A stretch of 64,000 nt of DNA from Sesamum alatum (Eukaryota; Streptophyta; Magnoliopsida; Lamiales; Pedaliaceae). The stretch spans positions 4,933,367 through 4,997,366 of the forward strand of contig JACGWO010000012.1 in assembly GCA_034509735.1 (NCBI GenBank), given 5' to 3'. Below the pieces are notes generated by a model that worked only from the letters and a program-made list of their open reading frames with translations, searched no databases and was not told the origin of the DNA. Positions within the stretch are counted from its first letter, which is position 1; each line of letters opens with the position of its first letter. The translations under genes and the position numbers were made by a program. Below are positions 46,081 through 56,565 of this stretch, piece by piece.

Positions 46081-46257
46081 ACATGTCCCCCTTCTTTCTC
46101 ATTGTTCTTATAATTACTCTCCAAACTCATTTTGCTGTAACTCCACCTGTTGATTCTTTATACGGAAAATCGAACATATCAATTATTTGCGCGAATTTTG
46201 CATTGATATTGATAGATGTTTTGCTCAAGTAAGAAGTTGAAATTCTGTAATGGTTAG

Positions 46258-46282
46258 TTATATATATATATATATATATATA
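46258..46282. repeat. (TA)n microsatellite, element 2
   Basis: Equivalent to the run at 36633-36652, in the leader of the transposase pseudogene. Confidence 0.8.
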
Positions 46283-46332
46283 ATATTCTTGTCATTTAAT
46301 TACATATTGTTGTGAATTACGTAGGACCAATC

Positions 46333-49300
46333 ATGTTAAGGCAGTTGAGGAAATGGATGTATGATCGAGACGTCCTGGTTGTGACGCTAGAGTTTGAGGA
46401 CAGTGTTACAACATTTTTAGAATGGGCCCAGTCTCAGCGTGCATATATGGACGGGGAGAAGATTAAGTGTTCCTGCTAGAAGTGCAAAAACGAACTGTTC
46501 AAAACACCAGACGAGGTAAATTTTGATTTGTGTATGAAAGGGTTTATGCCAGAGTATTATAATTGGACTTCGCATGGTGAGAAGAGGGTGTAGGAATACT
46601 TTGAAGCATTGACAGCGGCCCATGTGCAGCAGCAGCAAACGCCACCCATTCAGGAGGAGAGTAGTTCACATTAGGGTGATGCGGCTAAGATGGATTGGGC
46701 GCAGAGGATGGTATTCAGTGTCGCGGGCCGTCTTTCTGGTCTTCGTACAATCAGGAAGGACCGGCTGATGATGGTACTCGGTATTGTCCATCTGGTGTGG
46801 CTCCTAGTTCATATTACGATTCGGGGCCCTATGATTATGTGTCTGGCTTGTCAGACCGTTTTTTTTAATGTAGTTCATGCTGCGGACCAACCGTTGTGGA
46901 ACGACTGCACCACTTCTCAGTTGGCGTCAATTGCCTCTTTGGTGAATATCAAGGCCGAAGGGGGTTTTTCGAGCATACATATGATCGGTTATGCCAGTGG
47001 ATTGATACTGTAATGCCCCGCGATCGCACTTTCCCCGCGATTATTACAATATGAAGAAATTGATAAGAGAATTGGGTTTATCAGTTTAGAAGATTGATGT
47101 TCGCAAACACGGTTGCATGTTGTACTGGAAGGACGGTATTGATTTGGAATATTGCAACGTCCGTGGAGACGCTAGGTACAAGCCTACCAGGGACAGAAAT
47201 CCTAGACGCAAGAAGTCCCCGTATGCCATTCTTAGGTATCTACCACTTACCCCTCGGCTGCAGAGGTTGTATGCGTCGGAGGCCACAACAGAGCATATGA
47301 CTTGGCATGCGAGCTATCAGATGGAGGAAGGATCCATGTGTCATCCGTCCGATGCAGAGGCTTGGAAGCACTTTGACGGGCGTATCCTGATTTTGCAGCT
47401 GAGCCTCGTAATGTTAGACTTGGGTTGTGCATGGATGGGTATGCACCGCACGACTAGTATGGTAAAACTTACTCATGTTAGCCCGTGATACTTACATCGT
47501 ACACTCTCCCACCGGGAATGTGCATGAAGTCTCAGTATATGTTCCTAACGATGGTGATCCCTGGCCCATCGAATCCGAAACGTCCTATCGATGTCTACTT
47601 GGAGCCGTTGATCGAGGAGTTATAGAATTTATGGCATGTGGGTGTACGTATACACGATACTACGACAAACCAGAAATTCATGATGCATGTCGCATTGATG
47701 TGGACAGTGAACGACCTTCGTGCTTATGGGATGGCGTCTGGATGGAGTACTGTCGGTGTTATGGGCTGTCTAGTTTTTATGGAGGACACACGAGCATTCT
47801 ATTTACAGCACGGTTGGAAGGCATGCTATTTTGACTGCCACAGGCAATTCCTACCACCGGATCATCCTTATCGCAGGAACAAGAAAGCCTTCACTAAAAA
47901 TCAAATCGGGAGGAAGGTTGCACATCTGAGGCTGACTGGAGAACAGATCCGAACCCATGTTGATGCATTTAGTGTGGCAGTCGAACAACCATTGAGTGAA
48001 CCGGAAGGCTACGGTGTCGACCATAAGTGGACGAAGAAAAGCATCTTCTGGGAGCTTGAATACTGGGGGGCGCATCTGATACGACATAATCTTGATGTCA
48101 TGCATATTGAGAAGAATGTTTTCGATAATATATTCAATACTGTGATGGACATCAAGGGGAAAACGAAGGACAATCTGAATGCATGGAAGAATCTCAAGAT
48201 CATATGTAATCGGCCAGAGCTTGAGGTGGACGAAAGGAGACTGAACGTGATGCCCAAAGCGGTATATACACTGACGAAGGAGCAAAAGAAGAAGATATAT
48301 GAGTGGATCCGTTGTCTTAGGTTTTCTGATGGGTATGCCTCTAACTTAGCCCGTTGCATCGACATGAAGGAGTTAAGGATGCACGGCATGAAGAGCCATG
48401 ATTGTCATGTATTCATGCAGAAGTTGATTCCGGTGCCTTCCGTAGAATGCTTCCAGAGCATGTGTGGGAGGCCTTGACTAAAGTGAGCCTTCTATTCCAG
48501 ATCCTATGCTCAACAACACTAGATGTGGCCAAGGTAAAAGCATTGGAAGATAGTGTAGTCGTCATCCTGTGCAACCTCGAGAAAATATTTCCTCCTTCTT
48601 TTTTCGACTCAATGGAGCATCTAATTGTTCACCTTCTATATGAGGCGCCCGTTGGGGGGCTCGTGCAGTACAGGAGGATGTACCCATTTCAGAGGTAATT
48701 AACTATTATTAAATATTATTTTTAAGTAGCAATTAATTTGCATTTTAATAAATACTCGTATGAATAGATTCCTACGCAATTTGAAGAAAAAGGTGAAAAA
48801 CAAAGCACACGTCGAGGAGTCAATTGTAGAGGCTTATATTGTCGAAGAAATCGGACTTTTCTCCTCTCACTACTTCGAACCGCACATTCTCTGAAAGCGT
48901 AGCAGACCCGGTCGGAACGATGATCTCACGAGCAAAGACGATCGAATAGTATGGTTCATTTTCAATTACCCGGGCTGAGCAAGTGGAGCATCAAAGAAGA
49001 GATGGCTGAGCGGTGAGGAGCTTCATGTTATCGAGACATACGTCTTGTGTAATTGGGAAGTAGTTGCACCGTACTACGATTAAGTGTCTTATACAAACGT
49101 AATTATCTCAAACCTTCATTTCAATTTCAATTACATGTATATTTATAACTATTAGTTTTACTGTAACATGTCATTCTTGAATGAACTGTTCGAGCAACAC
49201 AATTCGGAGGACCCGATAATTGATCAACTAGTGGTAACACAATTCAAGGATTGGTTCAAGCATCGTGTAAGTGTCACTTTCTTGTAAGTGCGATATGCTC

Positions 49301-49770
49301 ATTAATTTGTAATCAAATTATTTCAATTGCGTTGGGGCCCTAGAGCAGAAGTGACAACATACCCGTCTTACTTCGTCAATGGCTTTAATTTCCACACTGA
49401 ACGTCACAATGTCGGGAAGTCAACAATGAATTGTGGTGTTTGTGTGAAAAGCTCATCATATACATACACGGATTCTGATTTCTACGGAATTTTGGAAGAG
49501 ATAATTTAGCTAGATCACCCACTAATTCCAAACATGCACATTGTACTGTTTAATAGTCGTTGGGTCGATCAGGTCACAGGCATGAAGATACACCCTCATT
49601 ATGACATCATTGATGTCAACTTCAAAAAGCTCTACCAAAAGAATGAACCATTCATACTGGCTCAACAAGCAGTACAAGTCTACTACGCGGATTACCCGAG
49701 CATGAAGAGGGACAAAGTCGACTAGAAAGCTGTTTGCAAAATCAAGGCTTGAAAAGTAATCGACAATTGG
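46333..49770 (+). pseudogene. CACTA TNP2/TNPD-type transposase, broken (copy 2)
   Basis: Same domain order as copy 1: Transpos_assoc (DGEKIKCSC then stop), Transposase_21 (the longest open part is 47638-48477, with GVDHKWTKKSIFWELEYWGA and IRHNLDVMHIEKNVFDN), DUF4218 and DUF4216. It keeps the 25-bp stretch deleted in copy 1 near 38665 (EQKKKIYEWIRCLRF). It has CGA (Arg) where copy 1 has TGA at 38461. Lesions include TAG in the CPC/CKC motif (46478), stops at 46591 and 46672, TAG at 47087, frame shifts near 46720, 47380 and 48440, and TAG at 49723. The C-terminal acidic tail is missing: sequence jumps from the DUF4216 end (about 49765) to spacer equivalent to about 40715. Not functional. Confidence 0.86.
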
Positions 49771-50930
49771 TAGACCAATTGGTACAAAGTTGGAATTAGG
49801 AATGGTCATACCAATTGGTAGACCGTTCCAACTAGAGGTCCAATATTTTGTTTTGGCACCCAATGAAAAAATTGGTTGGAAAATCAACTTTTGGAGTGGT
49901 CCGTTTATAGACGACCGTTCCCAGAGGAAATAGGAACCGTAAATATGTGCATGTCTAAAAACGACATCGTTTTATCCTTTAGGAATGGCGTTGGGAACAC
50001 TTGTTCTATTAAGTGACCGTTCCTATTAGTACAATTCCAACTAATTTGGACGATATCTCAACATCTGTGAGCCGAATCAACACCATTTTTAAATACGTAC
50101 AAGATTATGAATATGAATTGATATCCAACGATCTGATTTTCAATCAGCAACCCAGATTTAAGGATGCATCTGTTTTTATTACAATGAATATTGGCCGGAT
50201 ACGATATCTCGAGAACCGCACACCAAAATTTTTCAAAAACTACATTCAATTGTATTTTTTGTGTGTTATATCATATATAACGGTCTGATTGGAATTTTGA
50301 CGGTCTGATTTTGCCGTGCAGTACAACAATATAGGATGCTAGTTACATCTGTGAAATACTAACAAACATAAATTTACAAAATATACTTCATATTGTGAAC
50401 GTGTGTCTATATTGCAGAAATTGCTATGTAATTTTTAATTCTTTAAATATCCAATTGTGTACCTTTATTCAATCATATGAGTGTTCGGAACGCGTTTTTC
50501 TTAATTTATATATATATTATCTAGGAAGATTAAAAAATAATTGCAATACATATAGGAACGGTTCCATATAGAATTAGGAACGGTCACCTTGTACATGTAA
50601 GCAAACGACGTCGTTTTGTTATTTAGGAACGGTACTAGTAACACAGGCCATATTACATGACCGTTCCTAATAAGTTTGTTATCAGTAGTATGTATGGAAT
50701 GTCGTCGTTTTAATAGCAAAACGACGTCGTTTTTTATTTAGGAACGGAACTAGTAGCATGTAAATTTTAAATGACCCGTTCCTAATAAGTCCATTATCTT
50801 TACAATGTCATAAAACGTCGTCGTTTTAACATCAAAACGACGTCGAATTCATCTTTTGGATCGGGCATAGGAACGGTCATAATCTAAATACGACCGTTCC
50901 AAATTTCTTATATAAAATTAAACCCTTAGC
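49771..50930. promoter_or_regulatory. Spacer with ACGACGTCGT palindromes (candidate promoter), element 2
   Basis: AAACGACGTCGTTTTG occurs at about 50604, and related inverted cores (GTCGTCGTTTTA facing AAAACGACGTCGT) at about 50701-50733 and 50815-50846. They are mixed with GGAACGGT motifs. The palindromes carry an ACGT core like plant bZIP sites. They lie 50-350 bp before the CT-rich leader of the Transposase_24-type gene. Regulation is inferred from position only. Confidence 0.4.
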
Positions 50931-51289
50931 AGATTCATTCTCATTTTCTCATCTCTCTCCCTCACAATTTCTCTCTCTATCCCTCTCTCTCTCAGTCTGC
51001 CGCCTCTGTACGCCGCCGTTGAAGACTCCGCCGCCGAAGGCCGAACACGCCGCAGTAAGACCATGCCGCCGTAAGCCTCCCCCATCCACCGCCGTACGCC
51101 TCCGCAGAAAAACCCTTCCCCCAAATCGTCGTCGGATGCCTCCTCCTCTACCTCCGCCGCATTCCGCTGCCTCCTTCTCTACCCTCGCCATCGTCTCCGC
51201 CTCCACCACGTCAGTTTTATATTTTTGCATTTTCTATTTTTCTATTTTTTTTCCTATAAATTTCTGAAAAATGCGTAATAAGTGTGTAG

Positions 51290-52200
51290 GGAGCTTTTAT
51301 AATTTCTGTTATTTTCTGTAATTAGTGTTCGAATTTCAGTCATTTGTGTTGTAATGTTCTGTAATTTTATGCTTTTTTTGGCAATTTCTGTAAAAGTAAT
51401 TAGTGTTGTAAATGTTAATGTTATTTTTTTTTGTTTATTTCTGTAAATGTAGATATTTTTGTACAAATGAATGTTAATTTCTGTAAATGTTGATATATTT
51501 TTAATATCTGTAACTTTTACTGTAATTAGTGTTGTTAATTAGTGATGGGATTTTCTGTAATATATGGAATTTATGTAATTGTTTTGGAATATAGGAAATT
51601 ATGAAATTTGGTGAAAATACATAATAAATTTAATGTATACAATTGTGAAAAAAATCCTAAAAATTCTATAATTTTTTATGAAAATAAAACTGTAATTTAC
51701 CAAAATTTGAAAATTTTCTGTAATTTTTATATAATTTTGGTCAATTTTATGCAATTTCATAAAATTTAGGTAATTTAGTGTAATTTATGGAAATTTTGGG
51801 TATTTTCTGTATTTTACATAAATTTGGGCATTTTTTGTATTTTACATAAATTTTGGTAATTTTCTAAGATTTATGAAAATTTTGGGTAATTTTCTGTAAT
51901 TTGTGAAAATTATGGTAATTTTCTAAAATTTATGAAAATTGGGTAATTTTCTGTAATTTGTCAAAAAATTGTTAATTTTCTCAAATTAAGAAAATTTTAG
52001 GTAATTTTCTGTAATTTTGTTAAAATTTTGGTAATTTTATGAAATTTATGAAAAATTGGGTAATTTTCTAAAATTTGTTAATTTTCTGTAATTTAAGAAA
52101 ATTTTAGTAATTTTTTGTAATTTGTGAAAATTTTGTTAATTTTCTGAAATTTATGAAAATTTGGGGAATTTTCTATAATATTTTGTAAGGATATAGGCAA
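51290..52200. repeat. Degenerate TGTAATTTTC tandem repeat (copy 2)
   Basis: Repeats of GTAATTTTCTGTAATTT and GAAAATTTTGGTAATTTTC form a longer ~30-bp higher-order unit than in copy 1. The tract sits in the presumed leader intron between 51210 and the acceptor TTCTAG before the ATG at 52636. Confidence 0.65.
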
Positions 52201-52635
52201 ATATTGGTGTTTAGTATAAATATATAGGAAAATAGAATGATTTAGTGCAATTTTAGGGTAAAATATGGGTAATTAGTATAAATATATAGAAAAATAGAAG
52301 GATTTAGTGAAATTTTAGGGAAAATTTTTGGGATTTAGTATAAATATATAGGAAAATAAAAGGATTTAGTGTAATTAAGTGTCAATTTTAGATTTTAGTA
52401 TATATTTTAGGAACTAATTTTAGGATTTAGTAAACATTGTAGGAAGAATTTCAAAAATAAAATTGGGATTCATTATCCATTTATTAGATTAATAAAGGTA
52501 TTAGTATACAATTTTAGGATTTAGTTTGCATAATTATTTTAAAAAATTAAAAAAATTATTATTATTCAAATAAATTGATACTTACATGTATTGTTTAAAT
52601 TCATACCACTAATATTTTTAAAAAAAATTCTAGAT

Positions 52636-54237
52636 CATGTCTGGTCGGAATTTCCCACCTCGAGGAGGTGGACGTGGCCGCGGTCGTGGTCGTGGCCGCC
52701 GTCGCGGCTCACGGCCTTACCGCCGGCCAGTGTTGCTTCCCAGGATGGGGAAGCAATGTTCCGACCACCACCACCACTAGCACCGGCAGCAGAGCAGGCA
52801 CCTGCAGCACCTGCGCCAGATTAGCCCGATCCGTCTACCACTGCACCCATCGAGGAGGGTGGCGGACCATCCACTCCCGCACCGCCGGTAGATCCGGCCC
52901 GTCCATGGGCTGCCCCACCACCACCACCCCCACCTGCCCCACCACTCCCGCCACCATCCGCGCGCCAGTATATCACACTCGCCGACGCGAGGTATATTTA
53001 GATTTTTTTAAATTTTTTTTTGTAATTTAAATTATTATTTTTATGTCATACTAATTATTATATAATTTCAGGATGGATCGGAAGATACACGAGCGCATCA
53101 ACGTGGTGGTGCGAGGACACTATCCCCACCCTTGGGGGTGTTTGCGCCAGGTGCCGCCAGAGCACCAGCAATTCTGGTTCGAGAGCTTAAAGGTAACGTA
53201 AAATTCAGTTATCAATTAAATTTTTATTTTAAATATTTTAACAATCTGAATTTATATTTTCTTTTTTTCTTTTTAATATAGATGACGTATTGGTGGGACT
53301 GCGACGACGAGTCCATGTTCAAGATCTTCCACATCTGGGCGGGGAAGTTCCTCCGAAAGAAGTTCGTCCTTGCTAGACAGTCTCTGGTGAAGCCTCTATG
53401 GCTGGCGAACGAAGTCTGGCGGCAACTCCTGCTGTATTGGGAGTCCCCGAAGTTCAAGGAAGAGTGCGCGAAGAACAAAGCCAACCGATTTGCTAACCCA
53501 GCCTCATCCGCTACTGTGTACCGCGGGGGTTCTACCTCCGTCGGTATGCACAAACGGAAGATGGTAAGATATTTAATCTTATTTAAAGTATTTATAATTA
53601 TTAAATTAAAAATATAATAACTGTTTTCCATTTCTTTTTACAGGAGGAGCAGCTCGACCGGCCAGTGAAGTAGATGGAGTTATTCTCCAGATGCTACAAG
53701 AAGAAGGCTGACGGCGGCTGGAGCGGGCCGAGGGCAGCAGAGGTGGCGGTAAGTTGGATATTAAATTTTCTAATTTATTTTTTTTTAATTTTGAAAATTA
53801 TTATTCATAATAATAATTTACTATTTTTGCAGGAGACGTTCCAGAAGTTGCTGGAGGATCACCAGTCTCAGGCCACGGCCAATCCTGAGGATCGTCCGGC
53901 CGAATCAGAGGGCTCGGTGGCGCAGACCGAGCAGGAGTTGTGGTTGGCCGCAATCGGGGGCAAGAACAAGGGTCGGGTATTCGGTCTTGGTTCTAAGGGC
54001 CACGGTCTCAACCAGACCGTTACCTCGCCATCACCATCACCACCACCACCGCCACCGCCAGCATCAAACCTAGAGGATCGGATGGTCCGGCTGGAGGAGA
54101 TGATGGTGGATATGATGGGCATGATGAAGGCCCTACAGACCAATCACTTCGCCGCCGGCCCATCACGGCCTCCCAAAGACCCCTCTCCCCCATCAGACAT
54201 TGACAATATGGACCAGGACGAGGGGGACAAGGAGTAG
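52636..54237 (+). pseudogene. CACTA second gene, Transposase_24/TNPA-like, nearly open (copy 2)
   Basis: It starts MSGRNFPPRGGGRGRGRGRG. The frame is lost in the proline-rich part (about 52710-52830), and an extra intron-like gap lies at 52992-53071. From 53072 the conserved parts are open: MDRKIHERINVVVRGHYPHP, EHQQFWFESLK, MTYWWDCDDESMFKIF, KFLRKKFVLARQSLVKPLWL and VGMHKRKM. Then TAG occurs at 53671 in EEQLDRPVK, followed by MELFSRCYKKKADGGW, ETFQKLLEDHQSQA and a His/Pro-rich linker. LEDRMVRLEEMMVDMMGM follows, with an acidic C-terminus to TAG 54235-54237. Introns lie at 53193-53280, 53563-53643 and 53749-53832. It is in better shape than copy 1 but still has a nonsense codon that copy 1 shares. 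Confidence 0.78.
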
Positions 54238-54449
54238 ATTTAGGACTTTTTTCTTTTTTATTTTATTTTTTATAATTAAATTGGATAATATTCTTATTTA
54301 ATATAAATTTTTTTTCTATATTATGCATTTTTTTGTATTTAAATAATAATTATAAAATCAAATTAAAAATATTATTAATAATTTAATATATACATTTTAA
54401 TGATAATAATTATTACTATAAAAATATTAATAGTTCATTATTTAGGAAA

Positions 54450-55334
54450 ATACTTTAGACGGACAAGGAGCGCATATAAATTGTTCCAATTTTTGTCCGG
54501 TCGACTATGACCATTCCTATCACCGGGTAAACAACCATTCCAAATTAGGTGACAACAGTTCCTAAAAGCGGATAAAAACGAATTCCAAATTAGGGACAGA
54601 CCGTTCCGACATGTATTCCAAATTCAATGCTTTCGTGGTTAGGTTTTCGTTCTAAATACAATACAAAAAATCGGTCCAATGTCGTATTCCAAATTAAGAG
54701 TACAAAATTCGTTCCGAGGGACCGTGTCAAAATGTATTCCCGTGACCGTTCCTAACTTGTATAGATGACCGTTCCAAGACGTATTACAGAACCCGTGCAA
54801 CTTATGCTGACAATTTCAAACTGTGTTCTAACTACCATTCCAAGTTGCGCGATTTACTCTTGAAATGACCGTTCCAAACATTAATAAGGTGTTGCAAATA
54901 CAAAAATTATAAATTCATACATACAAAGGTAATTGGAACGGTAAAATACTTGTATGCCAAAAACCATTCCAAAATTGGAACGGTCGCACTGTTCCCGTTC
55001 CTAATTATTAGGAACGCCTCTCCTTTCAACGGATAGCCGTCCATTCTTGAACCGTTCCTAATACCAGCCCAAATGAATCCAGTGATCTATTTACCGTTCC
55101 AAAAGTTCAAAAAACAATTGTTCCTATTTCTGTTGCAATTCCCGTATTCTTTTGTAGGGTCAACGCAGAACCGTTCCTAAATATTATGAACGCCTCTAGT
55201 TTCAACGGAAGGCGGACCGTTCCATAACCATTCCTAAGCGAGGTCCAAAATCTTCCCGTGATCTTTTAACCATTCCTAACGGGGAAAAAAAACCATTCCT
55301 AGAACCGTTGCAATTTCCGCAATTTTTTATAGTA
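54450..55334. repeat. Right subterminal repeats and duplicated terminus, element 2
   Basis: ACCGTTCC-type motifs throughout. The terminal ~150 bp is present twice: 55005-55157 ends GCAATTCCCGTATTCTTTTG, and 55183-55334 ends TTGCAATTTCCGCAATTTTT. Both contain the start word GAACGCCTCT and a run of subterminal motifs. Each resembles the CACTA terminus when reversed. Confidence 0.75.
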
Positions 55335-56543
55335 AAAGTATCAACTTTTTTATATTAAATAGGAGTTCATAAGTTTTATAACCAAAAAAAAAAAAAAAGA
55401 TGCCATCAAGTGAAAATGTTTATACAAGTAATAGTTTAATGATCTTGTTATAACTTACATATTTTTTTTGATCACAGAGCTAGTGAAACTTCACCAATGA
55501 TGATATGTTTATGCAAATTCACCACTATTTGGGTGTACTCTTTTTCAGTTCTATTACCCATTTAATTATTCATATTATATTTATTTAATTGTATATAAAT
55601 ATTCTAATGTAACTCTTAAATTGGAATGATAGATATTATATCTTGAAATAGTAAAAACATCTATAATTAAATAAAGAAAATATAAATGGATCAGAAGGGA
55701 GTAAATAATTTTGCAATAAAAAAGATTTTTTTTAAAATTTATGATCTTGATAGTTAGGGAAAAAACTAAAAAAAAAATAAGAGAAGTGATTCTATTAGAT
55801 TATTGCATTTTCCTTTCGTGTTTTTGTTTTAAGTATTCCTAATTTTTTTAAGATATAAGGTCCAAAAGATATTAAAAAAGCACCACATAAATTATAGAAA
55901 ATATAGAATGTAAAATTATATTATTTTAATTTTTTTGGTGAGCATTTCTTCATTTCTTAATTGAATATCGACGAGAATATGGTTTAAATTTTTCAAAGAG
56001 ATCTTTTAGTGATACTTTTTAGAGAAAGTAAATATACATATGATAATAAAATATCAATAGGAGATTTTAAACATAGATTTGGTAGATATACAAGCATCAA
56101 TAGGAATAAAAAAGATTATGTGAAAATAATAGAAGCATGTTCTTTTATCCTCAAGATACATTATCATATTTAGAAAACTCTACCGAGAAGTTTCAATATT
56201 TTTCAATGCATTAGTAAGATTAATTACTCTAGAGGAAATATTGAAGTTTTATGACATGATTTTGACTGCAAGTGATCCGTTCATGATTAGGTTACCTATT
56301 GAAGTTCGTATATTGCGTTTGTAACATTACATATGACTTTTACATTTATAGGTACGTATATGGTTTTTGAAATGTTGAATCAAAAATACCCGAGGCTCCT
56401 CAATTAGAAATTTTTTTTGGGTCTCTTCAATGGTATATTTTAAATTATTTAGACATAATAAAAGTTAAACATTAAAATTACACTTTTAACAAATATTCAA
56501 AACCAAAATAAAGTGAAAGAAAAATGAATTAATCAAACCTATA
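55335..56543. other. Spacer between CACTA composite and third Helitron
   Basis: AT-rich. No gene seen. Confidence 0.45.
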
Positions 56544-56565
56544 TCTATATCTATCTATATCTATA

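Larger units (their letters stand above)
45425..55334 (+). mobile_element. CACTA (En/Spm) element 2 of a tandem pair
   Basis: The left end CATTACAAAAAAAATGCGGG is a one-base variant of the CACTA terminus. The right end AATTTTTTATAGTA read in reverse gives TACTATAAAAAATTGCGG, also mutated at the first base. AAA follows, matching the AAA before element 1. Gene order is the same as element 1: TNP2-type pseudogene (46333-49770), spacer, leader, TGTAATTTTC tract, Transposase_24-type pseudogene (52636-54237), subterminal repeats. The right end is itself duplicated (55005-55157 and 55183-55334). Confidence 0.82.

Noticed and set aside
36700..54240. CACTA genes as a novel host gene cluster
   Set aside because: Domains match known CACTA transposases, the termini and subterminal repeats are typical, and all four genes carry stops or frame shifts.
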